The translations under genes and the position numbers were made by a program. This document shows positions 34,030 to 42,880 of a DNA stretch of 64,000 nucleotides, one piece after another (within the stretch, counting starts at the first letter, position 1; every line of letters begins with the position of its first letter). The notes under the pieces are model-generated. The model searched no databases. It was not told where the DNA came from and worked only from the letters and a program-made list of their open reading frames with translations. The stretch is taken from NCBI RefSeq assembly GCF_003205835.1, contig NZ_CP029773.1, forward strand, positions 4,248,501 through 4,312,500, in the 5' to 3' direction. The DNA comes from Stenotrophomonas maltophilia. GTDB taxonomy: Bacteria > Pseudomonadota > Gammaproteobacteria > Xanthomonadales > Xanthomonadaceae.

Positions 34030-35151
34030 ATGAAAATCCTGTACACCAACTTCCACTACGGCGACGGTGGCGGTCACACCACGTACATCGTCTCGCTGGC
34101 GCGGGCCCTGCATGGCCAGCACACGCTCCATGTCGCCGCACCGGCCGACAGCCGCCTGCTGCGGACCATGGCCGATGAAGGCATCGCCCGCACACTGCCG
34201 ATTGCGTTCGGCAGCGGCCTGCCAACGCTGCCCCGGCAGCTGGCCGAACAGCGCGCGCTGCGCAGGCTGGTGCGCGAAGAAGGCATCGACCTGATCCACG
34301 TCAACGGTGCACGTGACCACCGCTTCGTGATGCAGGGCCTGCTCGGCATGCGCCGCCCGCCGATCATCCTCACCAAGCACAACAGCAAGCCGACCAACAC
34401 CCTGGGCAACGCCTTCCGTGCCCGCCTGGCCACCGACCGCGTGATCGCAGTATCGGCCGACACCAAGCGCCTGCTGGAACAGGGCCCGTACCGTCGCTGC
34501 CCGATCGACGTCGTCCGCAACGGCGTGGACCTCGAGCGTTACTCGCCACAGCCGGCCGGCACCGGTTGCGCGCTGCGCCAGCAATGGACGCAGGATCCAC
34601 AGGCGCTGGTGCTGGTCAGCAACGCCGGCACCGACGATTACAAAGGCTGGATCGACCTGGCCAAGGCCATCGCGCGGCTACCCGATGCGGTGCGTCCGCA
34701 CGTGCACATGGCCGTGGCCGGCCACCTGCCCAGCGCGCAGCAGCGCGAACAGGTGCAGGCGCTGGGCGAGGTCGCCGCACAGGTGCACTTCACCGGCCTG
34801 CTGGCCGATACCCGCGTGCTGATCGCTGCCGGCGACGCTGGCTTCGTACTGTCCCATGACGTCGAGACGATCTCCTTCGCCTGCCGCGAAATGATGGCCA
34901 GCGGCAAGCCGATGCTGGTCAGCGACTATGCGGGCCTGCCGGAGAACATCGAACCAGGTGTCGATGGCTGGGTGGTTGCCACCCGCGACATCGACGCCAT
35001 CGCCGCACAGGTTCAGGCGCTGTACGCACAGCGCGATGCGCTGCCGGAACACGGACGTGCAGCACGCCGCCATGCACAGCGGGAGTTCGGCCTGCAGACA
35101 TTCGCCGACGCCACGCTGGCCAGCTACCACGCCGCCCTGGCCAGCACCTGA
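34030..35151 (+). CDS. GT4-family glycosyltransferase
   Basis: A 373-residue GT-B glycosyltransferase. N-terminal half: YGDGGGHTTYIVSLARAL and IDLIHVNGARDH; C-terminal half: DVVRNGVDLERYSPQ, LVLVSNAGTDDYKGWIDLAKAI and SFACREMMASGKPMLVSDYAGLPENI, where the E of the EX7E motif lies. It uses a nucleotide-sugar donor at the cytosolic face of the inner membrane, probably in LPS core synthesis with its neighbour. Likely co-transcribed with the WaaE-like gene. Confidence 0.85.
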   Translation: MKILYTNFHYGDGGGHTTYIVSLARALHGQHTLHVAAPADSRLLRTMADEGIARTLPIAFGSGLPTLPRQLAEQRALRRLVREEGIDLIHVNGARDHRFVMQGLLGMRRPPIILTKHNSKPTNTLGNAFRARLATDRVIAVSADTKRLLEQGPYRRCPIDVVRNGVDLERYSPQPAGTGCALRQQWTQDPQALVLVSNAGTDDYKGWIDLAKAIARLPDAVRPHVHMAVAGHLPSAQQREQVQALGEVAAQVHFTGLLADTRVLIAAGDAGFVLSHDVETISFACREMMASGKPMLVSDYAGLPENIEPGVDGWVVATRDIDAIAAQVQALYAQRDALPEHGRAARRHAQREFGLQTFADATLASYHAALAST

Positions 35152-35169
35152 GCCGCGTTGCCCGAACGC

Positions 35170-36891
35170 TCAATCGGCGATCCCGGGCCCCTGCAGGCGG
35201 CGCTCGTGCTCGAGTTCCGCCGCCGACGGCCGGCAGGTGCCTGCAACCGCGTCGGCAGGCACCAGCCACCAGCGGCGACGATTGGAAATGCCCGCCATCT
35301 CGGCCCGCGCACGATCAATGCAGGCCTGCATCGCATCCTCGTTCACCAGCAGCCAGCGCTGCTGCGGAACCAGCCGCTGCCAGCGCACGGCCGCCTGCAG
35401 CTGTTCATGCCAACGCGCTTCGAATCCAAAGGTGGCCGCCGGGCGATCGGCCATCAGCAGGTTCTGCTCTTTCCATGCCACCAGTCCCAGCTCGGCCTGC
35501 GGGCCGATGCGTGCGCTGACTTCACGCATCAGGCCACGGGCCGAGCTGGAATCGTTCAACACCGGATAACCGACCAGGCTGTACAGCACCCAGACCCCGG
35601 CCAGGCTGGAAACCAGGGCCACGTGCCGACGCCGGCGCCCGCACACCCCTAGGCTCAGGGCCGCCCAGATCGCCATCGCCAGCGCCGCCCAGGCCAGCGC
35701 ATCGGTGGCGCCGGGAAGCAGCCCGCGGCCATGGGTGAGGCGCACTTCGAAACCGGGATCACCCAGCAGCGCCAGCGCACCGACCAGGCCCAGCGCCAAT
35801 GCCAGCACCATGGTGAAAGCGCCCAGCACGCGCTGCACGTCGCGCCGCCTCAGCAGCCCGGGCAGCAACGGCGCCAACGCCAGGCAGAACATCGGCAATG
35901 CCGGCAGGATGTAGACGTCGCGCTTGCCGTGCGGAATGGAGAAGAACAGCACGACCAGCAGCCACCAGGCCAACGGCAGCAGGTAGCGCGCATCGCGCCG
36001 ACGCAGCCGCCGGAACCAGGCCGGAACTGCCCACGGCAGCAGCAGGAACGCGGGAATCCACATCGACGGCATGATCGCCAGGAAATACCACCACGGCTGG
36101 TGATGGTCCCAGGACTGCGTATAGCGCCGCGCAGTCTGCCGGAACAGGATGTCGTCCATGTAGGCGCGGTACGGCTCCGAGCCGGTGGCCAGGCCGGCCA
36201 GCAGCATCGGCGCCAGCCACAACGACACCGCCAGCAGGAAGACGAGCGGTGCCAGCCAGAAACGCAGGTCGCGCACATGCAGGCGCACCCGCGGCCAATG
36301 CAGCATGGATGCGATTGCGGCCGGCGCGATCATCATCAGCGCCAGCACGCCTACGCCCTTGGTGATCACCCCGATGCCGGCGAAGAACCAGCCGAGCCAC
36401 CACCAGCGCCAGGCCGGACCCAGCAGCAGATGGCGCAGCAGGCCGTAGTTGGCCAGGGTGATGAACAGCACCACCAGCGGATCGATCTGCGCCTTCTTCG
36501 CCTGGAAGGTGAAGTGCAGCGCGAACAGCAGTGCCCAGCCCGCGTACAGCCCCACCTGCCGCGTCCACAGGCGGCGGCCGAGGTCGACCACGCACCACAG
36601 CGTGCCCAGCGCAGCCAGCAAGGAGGGCAGCAGGAACGCCACCCGCCAGTGGCCGACCAGGCTGTACAGCGTGGCCTGCCACCACATCAGCATCGGCGGC
36701 TTGTCCGAATACAGTTCGGGGCCGCGATGCGGGAACAACCAGTAACCGCTGTCGACCATCTGCTTGGCCACCAGCGCGAAACGTGGCTCATCCGAGGGCC
36801 ACGGATCACGGAGGCCCAGACCGGCCCCCAGCACCAGCAGGGCCATCAGCACGAACAACCACGTCTGGCGCGACGCGTGGGTTTTCAGCAT
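35170..36891 (-). CDS. ArnT/PMT-like GT83 membrane glycosyltransferase
   Basis: A 573-residue integral membrane protein with about 11-12 helices. The first periplasmic loop holds the family's DPWPSDEPRFALVAKQM (acidic catalytic site of GT-C enzymes) and HRGPELYSDKPPMLMWWQA, both typical of ArnT. ArnT proteins move lipid-linked amino sugars onto lipid A and affect polymyxin sensitivity, but this branch may glycosylate another acceptor. It starts 23 bases behind rsmB on the same strand and ends close to the convergent GT4 gene. Confidence 0.8.
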   Translation of the reverse strand: MLKTHASRQTWLFVLMALLVLGAGLGLRDPWPSDEPRFALVAKQMVDSGYWLFPHRGPELYSDKPPMLMWWQATLYSLVGHWRVAFLLPSLLAALGTLWCVVDLGRRLWTRQVGLYAGWALLFALHFTFQAKKAQIDPLVVLFITLANYGLLRHLLLGPAWRWWWLGWFFAGIGVITKGVGVLALMMIAPAAIASMLHWPRVRLHVRDLRFWLAPLVFLLAVSLWLAPMLLAGLATGSEPYRAYMDDILFRQTARRYTQSWDHHQPWWYFLAIMPSMWIPAFLLLPWAVPAWFRRLRRRDARYLLPLAWWLLVVLFFSIPHGKRDVYILPALPMFCLALAPLLPGLLRRRDVQRVLGAFTMVLALALGLVGALALLGDPGFEVRLTHGRGLLPGATDALAWAALAMAIWAALSLGVCGRRRRHVALVSSLAGVWVLYSLVGYPVLNDSSSARGLMREVSARIGPQAELGLVAWKEQNLLMADRPAATFGFEARWHEQLQAAVRWQRLVPQQRWLLVNEDAMQACIDRARAEMAGISNRRRWWLVPADAVAGTCRPSAAELEHERRLQGPGIAD

Positions 36892-36914
36892 GGGACTCGA
36901 AACGGCAGCGGGGG

Positions 36915-38246
36915 TCAGGCTGCTTTTATCAGACGCGCGTAGAAGAAACCGTCAGCATCGTTGTCACCCGGCAGTCGCTGGCGTGCCACGCCTTCGCAAT
37001 CCACGCCGAACTCGTCACCCAACGGCTGCGCCACGGCGTCCGGATGCCACTTCAGGAACGCGCGCACCTGATCGATGTTCTCGGCACGCAGGATCGAACA
37101 GGTGGCATACAGCAGCACGCCACCCGGCCGCAGCATCGACCAGCAGGCTTCCAGCAGGCGCGCCTGCACGCCGACCAGCGCGTCGATGTCTTCCGCACGG
37201 CGATGGAACATCACGTCCGGCTGGCGACGGATCACACCGGTGGCTGAACACGGTGCATCCAGCAGGATCGCGTCGAACGGCACGCCGTCCCACCACGAAC
37301 CGGGATCACTGGCATCGGCAACCAGCGTCTGTGCATGCTCGCCCACCCCGGTGCGGGTGTAGGTGTCGCGTGCACGGGCCAGCCGGCGCGCATCGATATC
37401 CAGCGCCAGCAGGCGCAGGCTGGGGTCACGCTCCAGCAGGTGTGCCGACTTGCCGCCCGGTGCCGCACAGGCATCCAGCACGCGCGCACCGGCCACCGGC
37501 GCCAGCGCGTCGGCCGCGCATTGCGCCGACAGGTCCTGCACCGACAGCGCACCGTCTGCGAAGCCAGGCAACTGGTTCACGGCAACGGGGGCCGCCAGGC
37601 GCAATGCGTCGGTGCAGAGCGCACTGGCTTCGGCGCCGATGCCGGCGTCGGACAGCGTGGCCAGCGCCTTGTCGCGACCACCATGCTGGCGGTTGGCGCG
37701 CAGCCACAGCGGTGCCGGCTGCAGGCTGGCGTTGAAGATCGCCTCGGCCTGCGCCGGCCAATCGCGCTCGATCGCATCGGCCAGCCAGTCCGGGAAGGCG
37801 TCGCGTGCAGGCTGCTCCGGGAAACCCTCGCGCTGCGCGCGGCGCAGGATCGCATTGACCAGGCCCGCCTGGCGCTCGCGACCCAGCGCGCGTGCCGCAT
37901 CGACGGTGGCCGACAGCGCCGCGTGTGCCGGCAGCTCCAGCACGTCCAGCTGGGCGAAGCCGACCATCAGCAGCGTGCGCAGATCGGCGTCACGCGCCGA
38001 CAGCGGCTTCTGCATCCATGCCTGCAAGGCAGCGTCATAGGTGCTGCGGCGACGCAGGACAGCGAAACACAGTGCTTCCAGCAGCGCGCGGTCGCGGCTG
38101 TCGGCCAGCTTCGGCAATGCCCAGGCCAGTTCGGCCTTCAACGAACGGCCACGGGTGAACACCTGGGCCAGCACGCGTGCGGCCAGCATACGCGTCGCCG
38201 CGCCCGGCGCCGCCTTGGCGATGGAAAAATCGTTCTGCTTCGACAC
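36915..38246 (-). CDS. rsmB: 16S rRNA (cytosine-967-C5) methyltransferase
   Basis: A 443-residue enzyme: N-terminal NusB-like RNA-binding domain (about 15-150; ALCFAVLRRRSTYDAALQAW) and a C-terminal Rossmann methyltransferase with the SAM motif RVLDACAAPGGKSAHLLE, catalytic Cys in DAPCSATGVIRRQPD and the second Cys in YATCSILRAEN. It methylates m5C967 of 16S rRNA. Starts three bases behind fmt, making def-fmt-rsmB a compact operon. Confidence 0.95.
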   Translation of the reverse strand: MSKQNDFSIAKAAPGAATRMLAARVLAQVFTRGRSLKAELAWALPKLADSRDRALLEALCFAVLRRRSTYDAALQAWMQKPLSARDADLRTLLMVGFAQLDVLELPAHAALSATVDAARALGRERQAGLVNAILRRAQREGFPEQPARDAFPDWLADAIERDWPAQAEAIFNASLQPAPLWLRANRQHGGRDKALATLSDAGIGAEASALCTDALRLAAPVAVNQLPGFADGALSVQDLSAQCAADALAPVAGARVLDACAAPGGKSAHLLERDPSLRLLALDIDARRLARARDTYTRTGVGEHAQTLVADASDPGSWWDGVPFDAILLDAPCSATGVIRRQPDVMFHRRAEDIDALVGVQARLLEACWSMLRPGGVLLYATCSILRAENIDQVRAFLKWHPDAVAQPLGDEFGVDCEGVARQRLPGDNDADGFFYARLIKAA

Positions 38247-38249
38247 CGC

Positions 38250-39173
38250 TTACGCTCCCACGCGCAGGTCGCGGCGAGCGTTGAGGTAGTCGGCGGCGGT
38301 GATCGCCTTGCCGCCTTCACGCTGCAGCACGCGCAGGCGCAGAGCGCCCTGGCCACAGGCGATGTCGATGCCATCGCGGCCGGCGGCCAGCACCGTACCC
38401 GGTGCCTGGCCGTGGTCCGCCTCCAGCGCCACCGCGCCATGGATGCGCACGCGTTCGCCGGCCAGCGTCGCCTCGGCGATCGGCCACGGATTGAACGCGC
38501 GCACGGTGCGCGCCAGCGCGCCCGCATCCTGCGCCCAGTCCAGCTTCGCTTCGGCCTTGTCCAGCTTGTGTGCGTAGGTCACGCCCTGTTCCGGCTGCGG
38601 TCGCGCGATCGGCTTGATGCCGGCGCGCAGCAGGCCCAGGCCGTCGGAGAGCACCTGTGCGCCCAGCTCGGCCAGCTTGTCGTGCAGCTGGCCACCGGTA
38701 TCGGTGGCGGCGATCGGCAGCTCCTGGTGCAGCAGCACCGGGCCGGTATCCAGGCCGGCCTCCATCTGCATCAGGCACACACCGGTCTTTGCGTCACCGG
38801 CCTGGATCGCACGCTGGATCGGCGCGGCACCGCGCCAGCGCGGCAGCAGCGAGGCATGCACGTTCCAGCAGCCATGGGTCGGAATGGCCAGCACCGCCTT
38901 GGGCAGGATCAGGCCATAGGCCACCACCACCATCAGGTCCGGCTGCAGGTCGCGCAGCTGCTGCTGGGCGGCCGCGTCCTTCAGCGACTCCGGCTGGTAG
39001 ACCGGAATGCCACGGGCCACGGCTTCGAGCTTGACCGGCGAAGGCGCCAGGCCACGGCCACGGCCGGCCGGGCGATCAGGCTGGGTATAGACGGCCACGA
39101 CCTCATGGTGGCGCGCAGCCGCGCGCAGCGACGACACCGCGAATTCCGGCGTACCGGCAAAGACAATCCTCAT
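38250..39173 (-). CDS. fmt: Methionyl-tRNA formyltransferase
   Basis: A 307-residue enzyme that formylates initiator Met-tRNA using 10-formyl-THF. N-terminal IVFAGTPEFAVSSLRA and QPDRPAGRG, the folate site with HASLLPRWRGAAPIQRAI (catalytic Asn-His-Asp region) and DTGPVLLHQE are all present, and the length fits. Start at 39173 fits family start MRIVFAGTPEFA. Between def and rsmB. Confidence 0.96.
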   Translation of the reverse strand: MRIVFAGTPEFAVSSLRAAARHHEVVAVYTQPDRPAGRGRGLAPSPVKLEAVARGIPVYQPESLKDAAAQQQLRDLQPDLMVVVAYGLILPKAVLAIPTHGCWNVHASLLPRWRGAAPIQRAIQAGDAKTGVCLMQMEAGLDTGPVLLHQELPIAATDTGGQLHDKLAELGAQVLSDGLGLLRAGIKPIARPQPEQGVTYAHKLDKAEAKLDWAQDAGALARTVRAFNPWPIAEATLAGERVRIHGAVALEADHGQAPGTVLAAGRDGIDIACGQGALRLRVLQREGGKAITAADYLNARRDLRVGA

Positions 39174-39206
39174 GGCTACCCCACTTGCAGGATGGATTCG
39201 TGCAGG

Positions 39207-39236
39207 AAAGAAAACGGCGCCGTCGGCCGGCGCCGT
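39207..39236 (-). terminator. Hairpin with T run between def and fmt
   Basis: On the minus strand ACGGCGCC-GGCCGAC-GGCGCCGT followed by TTTCTTTC. It could attenuate transcription from def into fmt. Confidence 0.6.
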
Positions 39237-39293
39237 ACAGCCCGCGCGAGCCGCGCAGGCACGGGCCACCCGAAGGGCGGCCCGGATTGGCGA

Positions 39294-39806
39294 TCACGCC
39301 ACGTGCTTGCGCTGCTTGGCCAGCTTCTTGCGCACCATCTCGCGCTTGAGCGGCGACAGATAGTCGATGAACAGCTTGCCGTCCAGGTGATCCATCTCGT
39401 GCTGGATGCAGGTGGCCAGCACTTCGCCGGCTTCCAGCTCCTGCTGCTGGCCATTGCGGTCCAGGTACTTCACGGTGATGGTGTCGGCGCGGGTCACGTC
39501 GGCGAAGATGCCGGGGACCGACAGGCAGCCCTCCTGGTACACCCGGCCTCCGTCCTTGGCGACGATTTCCGGGTTGATGAACACATGCGGTTCATTCTTT
39601 TCTTCGCTGACATCGATGACCATGAAGCGCTTGTGCACGTCCACCTGGGTAGCGGCCAGGCCAATGCCCGGGGCGTCGTACATGGTCTGGAACATGTTGT
39701 CGATCAGTTCCTGGAAGGCCGGCGTGGTGACTTCGGCGGCTTCGATCAACGCGGCCTTGGTGCGCAGGCGCGGATCGGGGAACTCGAGAATGGGGAGAAG
39801 GGCCAT
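39294..39806 (-). CDS. def: Peptide deformylase
   Basis: A 170-residue metalloenzyme that removes the N-formyl group from nascent proteins. All three motifs are clear: GIGLAATQV (47-55), EGCLSVPG (92-99, metal ligand Cys94) and QHEMDHLDG (135-143, ligands His136 and His140, catalytic Glu137). Start 39806 gives the normal length. First gene of the def-fmt-rsmB group, divergent from the LysM gene. Confidence 0.97.
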   Translation of the reverse strand: MALLPILEFPDPRLRTKAALIEAAEVTTPAFQELIDNMFQTMYDAPGIGLAATQVDVHKRFMVIDVSEEKNEPHVFINPEIVAKDGGRVYQEGCLSVPGIFADVTRADTITVKYLDRNGQQQELEAGEVLATCIQHEMDHLDGKLFIDYLSPLKREMVRKKLAKQRKHVA

Positions 39807-39866
39807 GGCTGTTTCCGGATAGGGGGCCGGCACGCCGGCATACGTCGCAGATTCTAGCTCCAACGC

Positions 39867-39897
39867 TTGCCTTGCGCCCCGGTTTCTGGACTATAGT
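39867..39897 (+). promoter_or_regulatory. Probable sigma-70 promoter of the LysM gene
   Basis: A -10 box TATAGT (39892-39897) with TTGCCT (39867-39872) as a -35 at 19 bp spacing. It would drive the LysM gene whose ATG is at 39933. Confidence 0.45.
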
Positions 39898-39932
39898 GCG
39901 CGGACCTGTTGGGGAATCAGGGCTTCACACCT

Positions 39933-41066
39933 ATGTTGCTTCGTTTTCGTACGGTCGTCGCCGCGGCGATGCTGACCGTGGCTGCCTATGCTACCGCCGT
40001 GGAAGTGAATGGCGGGCACCCGGACACCTATGTGGTCCGAAAAGGGGACACGTTGTGGGATATCGCCGCACGTTTCCTGCAGAAGCCGTGGCTGTGGCCG
40101 GAGATCTGGCAGGCCAATCCGCAGATCGCCAATCCGCACCTGATCTATCCCGGTGACGTGCTCAGCCTGGCCTATCTGGACCGGGTGACCGTGGCGGCGC
40201 GGCCCGGCCCGCGCCAGGAGGCCCCGATCGACGCCATTCCGCTTGCCCAGGTCGAGCCGTTCCTGAAGCAGCTGAGCGTGGTCGACAGTGTCAAGCAGCT
40301 GCCCTACGTGGTCGGCCTGGAGGACAGCCGCCTGCGCGTGTCCGGTGGCGACACCGTCTACGTGCGCCTGGCCGATGCCCAGGTGGGCCAGCGCTGGGCC
40401 GTGGTACGCCCGACCGTGCGCTACGCCCAGCCCAAGCCGACCGAGGACCTGACCGCCAATGGCGACGTCACCCCCGGCAGCGGCAACCTGTGGAAGGCCT
40501 ACAACGCGCCCAACGCACGGCGTGGCGTGCTCGGCTACGAGCTGGCCCAGGTCGCCACCGGCACCATCACCCAGATCGCCGGCGGCAAGGTCGAGGCCTC
40601 CACGCTGGTGCTGGACAAGAACGTCGGTGGCCGCGAAGTGCGCGCCGGCGACCGCCTGGTGCCGGTCGAAGCCAAGCCGTACGACCTGCAGTTCGTGCCC
40701 CACGTGCCCGCCGCGGGTGTCGAGGGCGTGGACGTGCGCGTACTGGCGGTGACCGACATGTTCACCGCCGGTGGCCCGCGCGACGTGATCGCGATTTCCG
40801 CAGGTCGCGCCCAGGGTGTGGACAACGGCACCGTGTTCTCGCTGTGGCGCCCCGGCCGCCACGTGGCGCACCGCATGAAGTACCCGACCTCGTCGCGCAT
40901 GGACGACTCGCTCAGCACCGGCGCGGGCCGGGTCTCGCTGCCGGACGAATATGCCGCGCACGCGATGGTGTTCCGCACCTTCGACAACGTCAGCTACGCG
41001 CTGGTGATGCAGGGCGTGAAGCCGGTGCGGGTGGGCTACAACGCGCTGCACCCGGACGCGAAGTAG
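39933..41066 (+). CDS. Exported LysM-domain protein
   Basis: A 377-residue periplasmic protein: signal peptide (LLRFRTVVAAAMLTVAAYATAV), then an N-terminal LysM domain (about 31-80; DTYVVRKGDTLWDIAARFL, WPEIWQANPQIANPHLIYPGDVLSL) that binds peptidoglycan, and a C-terminal region of unknown fold. It is the conserved gene between def and dprA in many gamma-proteobacteria. Likely helps cell-wall maintenance; no enzyme motif is seen. A terminator follows. Confidence 0.87.
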   Translation: MLLRFRTVVAAAMLTVAAYATAVEVNGGHPDTYVVRKGDTLWDIAARFLQKPWLWPEIWQANPQIANPHLIYPGDVLSLAYLDRVTVAARPGPRQEAPIDAIPLAQVEPFLKQLSVVDSVKQLPYVVGLEDSRLRVSGGDTVYVRLADAQVGQRWAVVRPTVRYAQPKPTEDLTANGDVTPGSGNLWKAYNAPNARRGVLGYELAQVATGTITQIAGGKVEASTLVLDKNVGGREVRAGDRLVPVEAKPYDLQFVPHVPAAGVEGVDVRVLAVTDMFTAGGPRDVIAISAGRAQGVDNGTVFSLWRPGRHVAHRMKYPTSSRMDDSLSTGAGRVSLPDEYAAHAMVFRTFDNVSYALVMQGVKPVRVGYNALHPDAK

Positions 41067-41152
41067 CGGTTGCCGGGCTGCCCCGGCCACCGCAGGGAGT
41101 GCCAGCCGCCGGCCGGCAGGCACCTCCGGCAAAACCTGACAGCCACATGCGA

Positions 41153-41175
41153 AGGCGCCCTAGGGCGCCTTTGTT
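41153..41175 (+). terminator. Terminator after the LysM gene
   Basis: AGGCGCCC-TA-GGGCGCCT (41153-41170) then TTGTT, an 8-bp stem with minimal loop, just ahead of dprA. Confidence 0.6.
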
Positions 41176-41196
41176 GTGTGCGGCCGATAGTGGGGA

Positions 41197-42324
41197 ATGA
41201 CCACGCATGCATATGAGGCGCTGCTGCGCCTGCTGATGGCGGGAGGCGCACTGGCGCCCCGACGGGCCCTGCTGCAGGCCGCGGGCGGTGCGGAAGCCGC
41301 TATCGCGCAAGGCACTGCGACCTGGCGCGCACACGGTTGCACGCCGGAGCAGTGCGCCGCGCTGGAACACCCCGATATCCGGGCATGGACAGCCGCACGG
41401 CGCTGGCTGGAAGACGACAACCACCACCTGTTGGCCTTCACCGATCCGGGATTCCCTCCCCCCCTGCTGGATGTGCCCAACCCGCCTCTGGCGCTGTTCA
41501 TCGCCGGCGACCCCAGCCTTGCCTGGCGCCCCTCGGTGGCGCTGGTCGGCAGCCGCTCGCCGACGCCTGGCGGACGCGCGCTGGCCGCCCGGTTTGCTGG
41601 CTGCTTCGTCGAAGCGGGCCTGGCGGTCACCAGCGGACTGGCGGCAGGCATCGACGCGGCCGCTCACCAGGCCACGCTGGACGCCGGTGGCTGCACCGTG
41701 GCGGTGATCGGCACCGGCCCGGACCGGACCTATCCGGACAACCATGCCCGGCTGCAGGCCCGCATCGCCGCCGAAGGCGCGGTGCTCAGCGAGTACCTGC
41801 CGGGCACACCGGCACGCCCCGGTCACTTTCCAGCCCGCAACCGCCTGGTGGCCGGGCTGGCGCTGGCGACGGTGGTGGTCGAGGCCGCCCAGCGCTCCGG
41901 CGCATTGATCACCGCGCGCCTGGCCGCCGAGGCCGGCCGCGAGGTCTGCGCCCTGCCCGGTTCGGTACTCAACCCACGCGCGGCGGGCTGCCACCGGTTG
42001 ATCCGCGAGGGTGCGGCACTGGTCGAGCGTCCGGAGGAGGTCCTTGAACTGCTGGCCCCCGCCCTTCGCCAGCAGCTGCCGGGCTTGCAATCACGGCTCG
42101 CCACCCCCACTGAACAGGCACCGCCGGCGCTCCTGCCGGCGCGCTGGGCCGACGACCCTGACTACCAGTGCTTGTGGCGGGCCCTGGACCACAACCCAAG
42201 CGGTATGGATTCACTGATCACGCGCTGTGGATTGACGGCGCCCCAGGTGTCCTCCATGCTGCTGGCCATGGAACTGGCGGGAATCGTGGTGTGCGTACAC
42301 GGCCGCTACTGTCGAACTCCCTAG
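41197..42324 (+). CDS. dprA: DNA processing protein DprA
   Basis: A 375-residue protein that loads RecA on incoming single-stranded DNA in natural transformation. The central Rossmann fold has VALVGSRSPTPGG, VTSGLAAGIDAAAHQATL and PGHFPARNRLVAGLA, and the C-terminus is a winged helix (MDSLITRCGLTAPQVSSMLLAMELAGIV). Length fits the family. Precedes smg, as in other gamma-proteobacteria. Confidence 0.94.
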   Translation: MTTHAYEALLRLLMAGGALAPRRALLQAAGGAEAAIAQGTATWRAHGCTPEQCAALEHPDIRAWTAARRWLEDDNHHLLAFTDPGFPPPLLDVPNPPLALFIAGDPSLAWRPSVALVGSRSPTPGGRALAARFAGCFVEAGLAVTSGLAAGIDAAAHQATLDAGGCTVAVIGTGPDRTYPDNHARLQARIAAEGAVLSEYLPGTPARPGHFPARNRLVAGLALATVVVEAAQRSGALITARLAAEAGREVCALPGSVLNPRAAGCHRLIREGAALVERPEEVLELLAPALRQQLPGLQSRLATPTEQAPPALLPARWADDPDYQCLWRALDHNPSGMDSLITRCGLTAPQVSSMLLAMELAGIVVCVHGRYCRTP

Positions 42325-42367
42325 TTTCTTCACCTCCACAGCGTCGCGCGACGCAGGCCGAGGGGCA

Positions 42368-42841
42368 ATGAAAGAGAGCATCCTGGACGTACTGCTGTAC
42401 CTGTTTGAACACTATTTCAGCGAAGATGCGGACCTGATCCGTGACCGCGATTCGCTTCAGAACGGCCTGATCCAGGCCGGTTTCAGCCCAACCGAGATCA
42501 ACAAGGCGTTCGACTGGCTCGATGCCCTGGCCGCGCAGCGGCCGAGCGTGGCCCAGGCGCGGGTCGATGGCCCCGTGCGCGTCTACCAGGGCCCCGAGCT
42601 GGACAAGCTGGACGTGGAATGCCGTGGTTTCCTGCTGTACCTGGAACAGCACGGCATCCTCGACGCCGACCAGCGCGAGCTGGTGCTGGACCGGGCCATG
42701 GCCCTGGACCAGGACGAACTGGACCTGGACGACCTGAAGTGGGTCGTGCTGATGGTGCTGTTCAACCAGCCCGGCTCCGAAGCGGCGTACGCCTGGATGG
42801 AGACGCAGATGTTCATGGACGAGCCAGAACCCCTGCACTGA
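42368..42841 (+). CDS. smg: Smg family protein (DUF494)
   Basis: A 157-residue protein with the Smg signature KESILDVLLYLFEHYF at the start, EINKAFDWLDAL and DLDDLKWVVLMVLFNQPG near the end. Role undefined; conserved next to dprA. Follows dprA by 43 bases, likely one transcript. Confidence 0.9.
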   Translation: MKESILDVLLYLFEHYFSEDADLIRDRDSLQNGLIQAGFSPTEINKAFDWLDALAAQRPSVAQARVDGPVRVYQGPELDKLDVECRGFLLYLEQHGILDADQRELVLDRAMALDQDELDLDDLKWVVLMVLFNQPGSEAAYAWMETQMFMDEPEPLH

Positions 42842-42880
42842 CCGTACACTTGGGGGCATAGCGCATTCAGGAGCGTCCCC

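Noticed and set aside
35731..36942. Plus-strand frame of 403 codons opposite the ArnT-like gene
   Set aside because: Gln/Arg/His-rich antisense shadow of a hydrophobic membrane gene.
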